Assembly: GCF_002258315.1 (NCBI RefSeq)
Contig: NZ_NOYD01000023.1
Coordinates: forward strand, 1 to 64,000
DNA length: 64,000 bases
Origin: Rhodococcus sp. 06-462-5
GTDB taxonomy: Bacteria > Actinomycetota > Actinomycetes > Mycobacteriales > Mycobacteriaceae
Reading direction: 5' to 3'
Every line of letters starts with the position of its first letter. Position 1 is the stretch's first letter. Shown one piece after another: positions 26,740-34,469 of the stretch. The notes beneath the pieces are model-generated. The model worked only from the letters and a program-made list of their open reading frames with translations. It made no database searches and had not been told where the DNA came from. The position numbers were made by a program, and so were the translations under genes.

Positions 26740-27443
26740 GATCGACTCCGATCGTCCGACATCATCGATCGAGCTGCGAAAATTCGATGAACGGCCATGG
26801 CGGCACCGAAACCGGAGTCGATGTTCACCACCGCCATCCCCGCGGCGCAGGACGTCATCATGGCGAGCAGGGCGGTGACACCGTCCATCGACGCCCCGTA
26901 GCCGACCGAGGTGGGGACACAGATCACCGGTGTCGCGACGAGTCCGCCGACAACGCTCGCAAGAGCGCCTTCCATTCCCGCGACCACGATGACCGCGTCC
27001 ATCGCGCGGATCTCGTCAACGCGGTCGAGAAGCCGGTGTATGCCAGCGACACCCACATCGCGTATGTGCTCGACGGACAGTCCGATTGCCGTGGCGACGG
27101 CAACTGCTTCATCGGCGACCGGCCCGTCTGCGGTTCCCGCGGTCACTACTCCGACCGAAATCCGACGGGGATCGGCGGGCCTCCACACCAGGAGGCGTGC
27201 GGCGCGGTCGTAGCGTCCGCCGGCGACCGATGCAGTGACCACCGCCGCATCATCGGCTTCGATTCGAGTCACCAGAATCGGGCCGGAATTGGCGAGCAGA
27301 AGTGTCTCGACGATTTTCGCGATCTCCGGTGCAGTCTTGCCGGGGCCGTATACGACTTCCGGTAGCCCTTGGCGGCGCTCCCGGTCGACGTCGACGGTGT
27401 AGTTCAGTTGGTGCACCGCAGGCGCAGTGTGGCCGGCACTCAT
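26736..27443 (-). CDS. larB: Nickel-pincer cofactor biosynthesis protein LarB (NaAD carboxylase/hydrolase)
   Basis: A 235-residue LarB. The C-terminal PurE-like domain carries VVAGMEGALASVVGGLV and CVPTSVGYGAS, typical of the family. The N-terminal part includes LPEVVYGPGKT. LarB carboxylates the pyridinium ring of nicotinic acid adenine dinucleotide and releases AMP, the first cofactor step. It overlaps larE upstream and larC downstream by 4 bp each, so expression is tightly coupled. The length is normal. Confidence 0.95.
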   Translation of the reverse strand: MSAGHTAPAVHQLNYTVDVDRERRQGLPEVVYGPGKTAPEIAKIVETLLLANSGPILVTRIEADDAAVVTASVAGGRYDRAARLLVWRPADPRRISVGVVTAGTADGPVADEAVAVATAIGLSVEHIRDVGVAGIHRLLDRVDEIRAMDAVIVVAGMEGALASVVGGLVATPVICVPTSVGYGASMDGVTALLAMMTSCAAGMAVVNIDSGFGAAMAVHRIFAARSMMSDDRSRS

Positions 27444-28273
27444 CGGGTCACCGCCGTCAGTGGAAGTAGCACATTCATTGCGCCGCTGCGGAATTCACCG
27501 AGATCGAGCGAAACGAAGAGAAAGCCCGCGGAACGCAGCTCGGCTCTGATCTCGTCTCTGGAGCGGAAGGCCTCGTCCATGTCGGCGTGGGGCATTTCGA
27601 GTCTGGCAAGGGTGCCGTCGGCATGTGCGCGAACTCGAAAGTTTCGAAACCCAAGCCGCTTCAGCGATTCTTCCGCTTGTTCGATCCGAGCAAGCGCGGC
27701 AGGAGTAACGCTGTCGCCATAAGCAATTCGAGACGACAAGCATGCAGCGGCCGGTTTCGTGGCAGTCGTGAGCCCGTACGAGGCGCTGATCTCACGAACG
27801 TCGGCTTTCGACAGACCTGCATCGACCATCGGTGCTATCGCACCGCGAAGGCGGCCGGCAGCTTGTCCGGGCCTGTGGTCGCCGAGGTCGTCGAGATTGG
27901 TCCCGAGTGCCATCCGTGCGCCCATCAGCGCAGCCATCGGTTCGAGCGCATCGAACAGTGCTGTCTTGCAGTGAAAGCACCGATCACCATCATTGGCGAT
28001 GTAGTCCGGATTGCTCATCTCGTTCGTGCAGACCTCGATATGTGCGATGCCGTGGCTCCGAGCGAATTCTGCTGCCGCACTGCGCTCGGATGCGGGCAAG
28101 CTTGCGGAAACGGCCGTGACCGCCAGCGCTCTTCTGCCCAGTACCTGCGTTGCGGTGTAGGCGAGCAGTGCTGAGTCGGCTCCGCCCGAGAAAGCGATCA
28201 GGACCCGGTCCTCGAGCGACAGACGAGCGATCAATCGGTCCTTCGCTGTATTCGGAGTAGCGCTGTCTTTCAT
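27440..28273 (-). CDS. larE: Pyridinium-3,5-biscarboxylate sulfurtransferase LarE
   Basis: A 277-residue PP-loop protein; the loop FSGGADS is at residues 28-34. LarE adenylates the carboxylates and transfers sulfur, giving the bis-thiocarboxylate. The cysteine corresponding to the sacrificial residue of the Lactiplantibacillus enzyme is in AACLSSR (C178). Two further cysteines, C99 and C102 (RCFHCK), make a CxxC plus C set like that reported for LarE proteins that bind a [4Fe-4S] cluster and recycle sulfur. It overlaps larA and larB by 4 bp. Confidence 0.94.
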   Translation of the reverse strand: MKDSATPNTAKDRLIARLSLEDRVLIAFSGGADSALLAYTATQVLGRRALAVTAVSASLPASERSAAAEFARSHGIAHIEVCTNEMSNPDYIANDGDRCFHCKTALFDALEPMAALMGARMALGTNLDDLGDHRPGQAAGRLRGAIAPMVDAGLSKADVREISASYGLTTATKPAAACLSSRIAYGDSVTPAALARIEQAEESLKRLGFRNFRVRAHADGTLARLEMPHADMDEAFRSRDEIRAELRSAGFLFVSLDLGEFRSGAMNVLLPLTAVTR

Positions 28274-29583
28274 GCGAGAACTCCTGTCGTCACGTAGGGA
28301 ATGGTCTGGGGTCCTTCGGGCAGGACGCAGACCCTGGCGTCAGGGCCGAGCCGCGCCAGTTCGGCTCGGACTGCGTCGCCGACATCGGGTACGAGAAACA
28401 AATGGGCTGTTCGTAATTCGGAGTCGGACAGCGAGGTCGTGTACATGCCGACGCGTGCTCGGGCCAGAACCCGTGCGAGAACCTGCACCTGCCACTGGTC
28501 GGGCACAGTTTCGGTTCTCGCCGATATTGCCTCGAGCAGAGCCGCGGGCGTGGCCTCGGATGCGAGTACTTCGCGAAAGGAACCGTGGTCGGGGAAGCCG
28601 TCGCTGCATTCTGCGGCGCAGATGATGAGGCCTCCGGGCTTGACCACCGTGGCAGCAGCAGTCATTCCCTTTACCGCCTGGTAGACGCTCTGGTCGAGCG
28701 GGAAACCGGAGTTGGTGGTGACGACGACGTCGTAGAGCTGGGGCACCGGACACATCGACAGCTCACGAACCACCTCGCGCGCGGCCGCGTGCATCTCCAG
28801 CAATGCGCCACCGAACGCCGCAATGATTCTCTGCTCGCGGTTGAGCACGACGTCGAATGCGAAATCGACGCCGGTTCCCACCGCGATTGCGCGAACATCG
28901 TCGTGCACCGGATTGCCCTCGCACACTGCCCACGTCGCGTTCTCACTGCCTATTCTTTCGGCGTTGTGGAGTGTCAACACGGTGTCGAGCCCTGCGAGAC
29001 CAGGAGCAACCAATTTGGGTCCTCCACTGAATCCGGCGAAGAAGTGCGGTTCGACGAAGCCCGTGGTGATCCGAATGTCCGCATCGACCCAGTGGCGGTT
29101 CAGCCATACCGGGACGCCTTTGCCGAAAGTCCCCATCCACTTCAACGATTCAGGGTCTCGTCCGTCGTGATTGATGATCCGCATCGTGTCGACGAGATCG
29201 TCCCCGAGCATGTCGCGGAGTTCGGTATCGGTGTTGCTGCGATGAGTTCCGGTTGCGACGAGCAGGACGAAGTCGGAACGATCGACTATTCCTTCCAGCT
29301 CGGCCAGTAGTGCTCTGACCATCGCTTCGCGAGGCTGCGGACGGGTGGAGTCGCACAATGACACCGCGATAGTCTGGCCGCGTTCGACTACGTCTCGCAG
29401 TGCAGGCCCGGCTACCGGGCCTGTAAGTGCAGCTCTCAGTGTCGCGTGCGGGTCGGTGGCGGCGGGTCGGAATACCGGTTCGACCACGGTGGTTCGATCG
29501 GCAGGCAGTCGAACATTCAATCCTTCTCTGCCATAGGCAAGTTCGACCGTGATGTCGTTGCCTGGCGCGTGGGTCGCAGTCAC
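28270..29583 (-). CDS. larA: LarA-family nickel-pincer racemase/epimerase of a 2-hydroxy acid
   Basis: A 437-residue LarA homologue. Residues matching those of lactate racemase are intact: H114 (ATGTHRS), H180 in VEPHFFAGFSGG, K190 that would hold the pincer cofactor, and H206 (LTLHN), with the H-x9-K-x15-H spacing of the family. DSTRP at 78-82 is the cofactor-contact motif. LarA enzymes racemise or epimerise 2-hydroxy acids (lactate, malate, phenyllactate, gluconate and others) by hydride transfer to the cofactor. First gene of larA-E-B-C; the substrate is probably not plain lactate, given the sugar importer, carrier and beta-keto acid cleavage enzyme that share its operator. Confidence 0.93.
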   Translation of the reverse strand: MTATHAPGNDITVELAYGREGLNVRLPADRTTVVEPVFRPAATDPHATLRAALTGPVAGPALRDVVERGQTIAVSLCDSTRPQPREAMVRALLAELEGIVDRSDFVLLVATGTHRSNTDTELRDMLGDDLVDTMRIINHDGRDPESLKWMGTFGKGVPVWLNRHWVDADIRITTGFVEPHFFAGFSGGPKLVAPGLAGLDTVLTLHNAERIGSENATWAVCEGNPVHDDVRAIAVGTGVDFAFDVVLNREQRIIAAFGGALLEMHAAAREVVRELSMCPVPQLYDVVVTTNSGFPLDQSVYQAVKGMTAAATVVKPGGLIICAAECSDGFPDHGSFREVLASEATPAALLEAISARTETVPDQWQVQVLARVLARARVGMYTTSLSDSELRTAHLFLVPDVGDAVRAELARLGPDARVCVLPEGPQTIPYVTTGVLA

Positions 29584-29665
29584 AAAGTCTCCTGAAATCT
29601 GACCGACGCGCAGGATGCCTTCCTGGAGCAGGGGCGAAGCATGCTCTACAACTCCGCGACGGTTG

Positions 29666-29681
29666 TGTGATGCCGATTACA
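29666..29681 (-). promoter_or_regulatory. CRP/GlxR-like box on the larA side
   Basis: TGTGA-TGCCGA-TTACA matches TGTGA-N6-TCACA at 9 of 10 positions. It lies about 90 bp from the larA start. It is an inverted near-copy of the box at 29778-29793. Confidence 0.55.
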
Positions 29682-29697
29682 CTCGCCGGGCTTAATG

Positions 29698-29711
29698 TTA
29701 AGCAACGTTAA
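29698..29711 (-). promoter_or_regulatory. Candidate LacI-family operator (regulon 1, site 3)
   Basis: TTAAGCAACGTTAA, the best form of the regulon 1 element, in the divergent larA/MFS promoter region. Its partner at 29748 is the exact reverse complement, 50 bp away centre to centre, so both genes could be controlled by a looped or paired repressor. Confidence 0.65.
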
Positions 29712-29747
29712 GTAGTGCCGTAGATCGGGAATCGGGCAACGCGTTAC

Positions 29748-29761
29748 TTAACGTTGCTTAA
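29748..29761 (+). promoter_or_regulatory. Candidate LacI-family operator (regulon 1, site 4)
   Basis: TTAACGTTGCTTAA, the exact reverse complement of site 3. It lies about 104 bp upstream of the MFS start. A 12-bp palindrome GAGGGGCCCCTC follows at 29766-29777. Confidence 0.65.
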
Positions 29762-29777
29762 CCTTGAGGGGCCCCTC

Positions 29778-29793
29778 TGTAATGGGCATCACA
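29778..29793 (+). promoter_or_regulatory. CRP/GlxR-like box on the MFS side
   Basis: TGTAA-TGGGCA-TCACA matches TGTGA-N6-TCACA at 9 of 10 positions, 72-87 bp upstream of the MFS start. It is placed symmetrically to the larA-side box: both lie 16 bp outside their LacI-type element. Confidence 0.55.
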
Positions 29794-29864
29794 CGTTGAA
29801 TATGGCGCTGGTCACACCCCAGCGCCGACCCCGACCACACACTCACCGACTGCAGAGGCCGACC

Positions 29865-31190
29865 ATGTCCCGAACGCAAGCCCCGTTAACGGCGATGAGA
29901 TCGCCGGAAACCATCACGAAGGTAGTTTTCCGCCGCCTGATGCCGCTTCTGGTGATCGTCTACGTCATTGCCTTCATCGACCGGACCAACATCGGAATGG
30001 CGAAAGATCGTCTCGAGATCGACCTGGGGTTGTCAGCAACCGCGTACGGAATCGGTGCCGGGCTCTTCTTCCTCACGTACGCGCTTTCCGAGATTCCCTC
30101 CAACCTGATCATGCATAAGGTCGGAGCCCGATTCTGGTTCACGCGAATTATGATCACCTGGGGTCTGCTGTCGATGTCGATGGCGTTGATCCAGGGTGAG
30201 ATGTCGTTCTACATCCTGCGCATGCTGCTCGGTATCGCCGAGGCGGGCCTGTTCCCGGGCGTGATGTTCTACCTGACTCAGTGGTTCCCGATCAAGGACC
30301 GTGCTCGCGCAATCGGACTCTTCTTGCTGGGCGTTGTCATCGCTCAGATCGTCGGATCCCCGCTCGGCGGGCTGCTGTTGATGCTCGACGGACTCGGCGG
30401 CCTGCACGGTTGGCAGTGGATGTTCATCATCGAGGGCATCCCCGCAGTCCTTTTGAGCGTGGTCGTGTGGAAGACGCTTCCCAATCGGCCGACCGAGGCA
30501 ACCTTCCTCAGTCCAGAGGAAGGCAAGGACCTCGAGGCGCGCATCAAAGCGGAAGAAGACTCCGGTGCAGACTCGGCCGGGAATTCGAGCTTCCGAGATG
30601 TATTGCGAGACAAGCAAATCCTGCTCGTCGTCGGAATCTATTTCGCACACCAGATCGCAATTTACTCGCTGAGCTTCTTCCTGCCTTCGTTGATCGGGAC
30701 GTACGGCGACCTCACTACATTCGAGATCGGGCTACTCGCAGCGATTCCGTGGATCTTCGCCGGCATCGGCGCAATATTCATGCCGCGATTCGCCACCAAA
30801 GCCGGACGTAGCCGCATCATCGCCGCGGTTGCAATGCTCGGTATCGCAGTAGGCTTTTCCATCGGAGCAGTCAGTGGTGCCGTGCTGGGACTGATGGGAT
30901 TCTGCCTGGCGGCGTTCAGCTTCTACGCCATCCAACCGATCCTGTTCACGTTCCCGGCGACACGAATGAGCGGCAAGCGCCTCGCCTTCGGTCTCGCATT
31001 CATCAACACGATCGGCCTCACCGGAGGATTCGTCGGGCCCTATGTCATGGGCTTCTTCGAGGATGCCACCGGTAACAAGTTCAGCGGGCTGTTCTTCGTC
31101 GCCGCAATGTGCACGGTGGGCGCGCTTCTGAGTTTGAAGCTCCGCATGGGCACTGAGGATCCCAGCAAAGCGGCAGTTGCCGCTCACTGA
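29865..31190 (+). CDS. MFS transporter, anion:cation symporter (ACS) family
   Basis: A 441-residue carrier with twelve membrane segments. IAFIDRTNIGMAKDRL in segment 1 and the segment 4-5 region LLGIAEAGLFPGVMFYLTQWFP are hallmarks of the ACS family, which imports sugar acids, tartrate, phthalate and other organic anions. AGAGG precedes the ATG at 29865, which is preferred to the in-frame ATG at 29754 that lies inside operator site 4. It is divergent from larA and 40 bp upstream of the beta-keto acid cleavage gene, so it probably imports the hydroxy-acid substrate. Confidence 0.92.
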   Translation: MSRTQAPLTAMRSPETITKVVFRRLMPLLVIVYVIAFIDRTNIGMAKDRLEIDLGLSATAYGIGAGLFFLTYALSEIPSNLIMHKVGARFWFTRIMITWGLLSMSMALIQGEMSFYILRMLLGIAEAGLFPGVMFYLTQWFPIKDRARAIGLFLLGVVIAQIVGSPLGGLLLMLDGLGGLHGWQWMFIIEGIPAVLLSVVVWKTLPNRPTEATFLSPEEGKDLEARIKAEEDSGADSAGNSSFRDVLRDKQILLVVGIYFAHQIAIYSLSFFLPSLIGTYGDLTTFEIGLLAAIPWIFAGIGAIFMPRFATKAGRSRIIAAVAMLGIAVGFSIGAVSGAVLGLMGFCLAAFSFYAIQPILFTFPATRMSGKRLAFGLAFINTIGLTGGFVGPYVMGFFEDATGNKFSGLFFVAAMCTVGALLSLKLRMGTEDPSKAAVAAH

Positions 31191-31230
31191 TCCTTCACCC
31201 TTATCGAAAACTCGCGAAAGAGAGCAAATT

Positions 31231-32163
31231 ATGGCCAGCAAACGCAAAGTAATCATCACCAGCGCCGTGACCGGCGCAATCCACACTCCGAGTATGTCCC
31301 CGTACCTACCGGTGTCGGCCAACGAGATCGCCGACGCAGCCATCGGGGCAGCCGAGGCCGGTGCGGCGATCGTGCACATGCATGCCCGTGACCCCGAAGA
31401 CGGCCGCCCCTCTCAGGACCCCAAGCACTTCGAGCCCATTCTGGCGAAACTGAAGGCGAACACCGACGCAGTTATCAATCTGACCTCGGGTGGTTCACCG
31501 CACATGACCGTCGAGGAGCGGATGAGGCCGGTCGCGACGTTTTCCCCCGAGCTCGCATCGTTGAACATGGGCTCGATGAACTTCGGGTTGTATCCGATGC
31601 TGGACCGGTTCACCGAGTTCGAGCACCAGTGGGAACGTGATGCGTTGGAGAAATCACGAGATCTGGTCTTCAAGAACACGTTCGCCGATATCGAGCGAAT
31701 TCTGGAAATCGGGAACGCCGGCGGTACCCGCTTCGAGTTCGAGTGCTACGACATCTCGCATCTGAACAACCTCAGTCATTTCCACCAACGTGGGCTTGCC
31801 CGTGGTCCGCTGTTCGTCCAGTCCGTGTTCGGTCTACTGGGCGGGATCGGCGGCCACCCCGAGGACCTCATGCACATGCGTCGCACCGCAGACAGATTGC
31901 TGGGGGAGAACTACCAGTGGTCGATCCTCGGTGCGGGCAAGAACCAGATGCCGCTCGCGACCATCGGTGCTGCCATGGGTAGCCATGTGCGAGTGGGGCT
32001 CGAAGACTCCTTGTGGATCGGCCCGGGACAGCTGGCCGCATCGAATGCCGAGCAGGTTATCCGGATTCGAACCATTCTCGAGGCACTGAACTTCGAGGTC
32101 GCCACTCCTGATGAGGCCCGTGAAATGCTCGACCTCAAGGGTGCGGACAAAGTGGGATTCTGA
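31231..32163 (+). CDS. Beta-keto acid cleavage enzyme (BKACE, DUF849 family)
   Basis: A 310-residue TIM-barrel protein of the 3-keto-5-aminohexanoate cleavage family. VHMHARDPEDGRPSQD carries the zinc-binding HxH pair; VINLTSGGS and YQWSILGAGKNQMPLA are further family stretches. The enzymes react a beta-keto acid with acetyl-CoA to give acetoacetate and a new acyl-CoA. Specificity varies widely and is not readable here. GAAAGAGAG precedes the ATG. With the MFS carrier and the larA operon it suggests that the imported 2-hydroxy acid becomes a 3-keto acid before cleavage; this is inference. Confidence 0.93.
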   Translation: MASKRKVIITSAVTGAIHTPSMSPYLPVSANEIADAAIGAAEAGAAIVHMHARDPEDGRPSQDPKHFEPILAKLKANTDAVINLTSGGSPHMTVEERMRPVATFSPELASLNMGSMNFGLYPMLDRFTEFEHQWERDALEKSRDLVFKNTFADIERILEIGNAGGTRFEFECYDISHLNNLSHFHQRGLARGPLFVQSVFGLLGGIGGHPEDLMHMRRTADRLLGENYQWSILGAGKNQMPLATIGAAMGSHVRVGLEDSLWIGPGQLAASNAEQVIRIRTILEALNFEVATPDEAREMLDLKGADKVGF

Positions 32164-32178
32164 CCGCGTTCTGTGTGA

Positions 32179-32212
32179 CGGATGGGCTCGCTGACCGCAG
32201 TGGGCCCATCCG
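32179..32212. terminator. Hairpin terminator after the BKACE gene
   Basis: A 9-bp stem CGGATGGGC/GCCCATCCG with a 16-nt loop, between the convergent BKACE and MarR genes. Moderate strength and no T-tract. Confidence 0.55.
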
Positions 32213-32218
32213 CCTCGA

Positions 32219-32680
32219 TCAGGTTTCCTCGTCGAATTTTCGACACAGGTCCCGCAGGTCGGCGAGCTCGGTTCGATTCAGTGAGCTGGTCATCGACAGC
32301 ATCACCTCACGTGCATGAGCCGATCCGACGCGACGTTGGACTTGTCTTCCGTCATCGGTCAGCTGTATCAACGATGCACGGCCGTCCGAATCGTCGAGAA
32401 CCCGCACGATCAGACCCTGCGACTCCAGTCTCGCTATCAACCGAGAAAGCCCTGGTTGCGTCAACAGGACATCCTGCGTCAACTCGGTGATGCGCTTGCC
32501 ATCCGTCTTCGACGACAGTGCGTAGAGGACGGCGTATTCGTTGGGCTGCAGGTCTTCCCATATCGCACTGTCCGACAGCGCTCGCTGAAGTCGAGTGTGC
32601 GCGCGATACATCGCTTCCCACGCCTCGTTTGCGACTTGCATCGTCGAGGGTTTCGCTCTGCCGCGGCGTGCCTCGGTCAA
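32219..32680 (-). CDS. MarR-family transcriptional regulator
   Basis: A winged-helix regulator of about 153 residues. The recognition region ITELTQDVLLTQPGLSRLI and the wing VRVLDDSDGRASLIQLTDDG are typical of MarR. The start is uncertain: the TTG at 32680 has CCGGAG upstream and avoids overlap with the Rrf2 gene; an ATG at 32641 and longer starts up to 32788, which would overlap that gene by 62 bp, are alternatives. It sits downstream of the Rrf2 gene on the same strand and converges on BKACE. Ligand unknown. Confidence 0.85.
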   Translation of the reverse strand: MTEARRGRAKPSTMQVANEAWEAMYRAHTRLQRALSDSAIWEDLQPNEYAVLYALSSKTDGKRITELTQDVLLTQPGLSRLIARLESQGLIVRVLDDSDGRASLIQLTDDGRQVQRRVGSAHAREVMLSMTSSLNRTELADLRDLCRKFDEET

Positions 32681-32726
32681 GGTCGACTCCGGTTCGAGAC
32701 GTCGGGCATGCGGCTCCGAAAGCGGT

Positions 32727-33173
32727 TCACCACTCGTACGGTATCGAAAACTTCCCCAGGCGTGCGACATCGGCCGCAATGTCGGCAACGGTCACACGTG
32801 ACAGCTCCTTTTCCATCGCAGTTCGTGCCCGTTCGAGCGGGCCCTCTACGGCGCGCGTGATGTTGCCGCCGACAGGGCAACTGTCACAGGGGGCGTTGCG
32901 AGGGTGCGAGAACAGTGCGGAGTCCTCCACTGCTCGGTACACGTCCAGTAGACGGATGTCGGCGGCGGGGACGGCGAGTAGAGCGCCTCCGCCCGCGCCG
33001 AGTTGCGAGGTGGTGAGACCGGCCTCGTGCAGTTTGGAGAGCAATCCGCGAATGACGACTGCGCCGGTATTGATGGAGTAGGCGAGTTCGTCGGAGCGCA
33101 CAGGCTTACCCTCGCTGACAGCGAGGGCAGTGAGGGCGTGTATCGCCACCATGAAACGTGTACTGGTCGGCAT
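32727..33173 (-). CDS. Rrf2-family transcriptional regulator
   Basis: A 148-residue Rrf2 protein. Its start MPTSTRFMVAIHALTALAV is typical, followed by the winged helix with GAVVIRGLLSKLHEAGL. Only two cysteines occur in the loop normally used for a cluster (PCDSCPVGGNI), not the three of IscR or NsrR. It may therefore bind no cluster, or use another ligand residue. It lies upstream of the MarR gene. Targets cannot be assigned. Confidence 0.88.
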   Translation of the reverse strand: MPTSTRFMVAIHALTALAVSEGKPVRSDELAYSINTGAVVIRGLLSKLHEAGLTTSQLGAGGGALLAVPAADIRLLDVYRAVEDSALFSHPRNAPCDSCPVGGNITRAVEGPLERARTAMEKELSRVTVADIAADVARLGKFSIPYEW

Positions 33174-33349
33174 ATCGGCTTCCGTAAGTGTGTCACCAAC
33201 AGTACCTCGAAGGCCCGTCCTTCATTCCGGCCGGGGGTGGAATCGCGACGCGGGGCACCTGCCAACACGTGCGGAGCAGAGAAACTTTTTGTAGAAGGGG
33301 ACCAGTCGCTCCAGTGCAACGTGGACCGGTTCGGGTTTGTCGTACAGGT

Positions 33350-33969
33350 CACGAGGATCGGCAGACGTATCTCTACAGTCTCGCCCGTAAGACCTCCACC
33401 CCGTCCCCGACGCCGGGCCACCAACGTCTGCGACCCCATTTGCAGCTGATTCTGGATCAGCTCACCGAGTCTCCGGCCGTGGTTGTGGGTAGCTACGGGG
33501 ACATCCTGGGGTAAAACTTTCTCGCTTCGGCTCTCATGACCGACTTTTCCCAGCTACCGGTGTCAGAGCGCAATTACATCCGTCTGGCATTTGTCGACCC
33601 AACGATCCGATCTCTGTACGGGGACTGGGAAACTACCGGACGTGACGCCGTCGCATTTCGCGCATGGAAGCTGCGCAGGCACCGAGTGACTCTCGTTCGG
33701 CTGCACTTGTCGGAGAATTATCACTTCAGGACAAGGACTTTCGAGGTTGGTGGGCCTCGCAGTTCTCAAGACCAGCGGGACGAAGCTTCTCCGCCATCCG
33801 CGCGCGGGAATTCACCCTTGAGTGGGAAATGCTCACGTGTGCCACCGATCCCGACCAACAACTCATGGTCATGACCGCGAACCCGGGTACTGCCACACAC
33901 CAAACGCTGAGGATCCTCGCCGTAGACAGGCATACAGCACATGCGCGGGCGGATCACGACCGAGCGTAG
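33350..33969 (+). pseudogene. Decayed MmyB-type XRE-family regulator
   Basis: The C-terminal ligand-binding part of an MmyB-like regulator is readable on the plus strand across three frames. The first piece has YLYSLAR and LRPHLQLILDQLTESPAVVV; the expected tryptophan codon after DILG is a stop at 33512, and the same frame continues as MTDFSQLPVSERNYIRLAFV with SLYGDWETTGRDAV. After about 33655 the frame shifts to give LVGELSLQDKDFRGWWAS, and after another shift pair EFTLEWEMLTCATDPDQQL. The N-terminal helix-turn-helix could not be recognised upstream. It is clearly non-functional. Confidence 0.8.
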
Positions 33970-34052
33970 GTTTCTTGCGGGCATGACGATTCGTTGTTGC
34001 GCTCGGTGAGGGGCGGAGCGTGCAGTTCGGCGCAACGCCCCTCACCAGGCGT

Positions 34053-34469
34053 TTACTCGGTGGCCGCGTCCCGAACTACTGCGGTGTCGACGAACTGCTC
34101 GAATCGGACGATCAGTCCGCCGCGAACGACGAAGTGATGAGCTACGCGAGCTGTGAAGGCCTTACCTGTTTGCTTGTGGCTGGCGGTGTATCTGGCAAGG
34201 ACAACCACATTTTCTCCATCCACGACATAGGTGTCGTCGTGAGCCGCCCAGTCATTCCACTCGGCACCGAGTTTTTCCATCACGTTGGCCGTGACGCCGG
34301 TCGGGGTGCGGTAGGTTCCCGCCAACGGAAACCCTGCCATCTCGGTCCATTCGACATCTGGGGCCAGCGTGTCGCGCAGTGCGTCCAGATCGCCGGCTGC
34401 CGATGCGATGTACTGCCGACGGACCACTGCGGCCGGTGACGGATCGGACGAATATTCGTTCATCCCCAT
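34053..34469 (-). CDS. NTF2-like / SnoaL-like protein
   Basis: A 138-residue NTF2-fold protein. RRQYIASAAGDLDALRDTLA and DVEWTEMAGFPLAGTYRTP are characteristic; AHHFVVRGGLIVRFEQFVDT closes the fold. An ATG at 34463 is an alternative start. It overlaps the upstream MBL gene by 10 bp, so the two are cotranscribed, probably under the divergent AraC regulator. The family includes isomerases, cyclases and stress proteins, so no reaction can be assigned. Confidence 0.88.
   Translation of the reverse strand: MGMNEYSSDPSPAAVVRRQYIASAAGDLDALRDTLAPDVEWTEMAGFPLAGTYRTPTGVTANVMEKLGAEWNDWAAHDDTYVVDGENVVVLARYTASHKQTGKAFTARVAHHFVVRGGLIVRFEQFVDTAVVRDAATE

Noticed and set aside
29766-29777. Palindrome GAGGGGCCCCTC as a terminator
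   Set aside because: It has no loop and lies inside the divergent promoter region between an operator and a CRP-like box.
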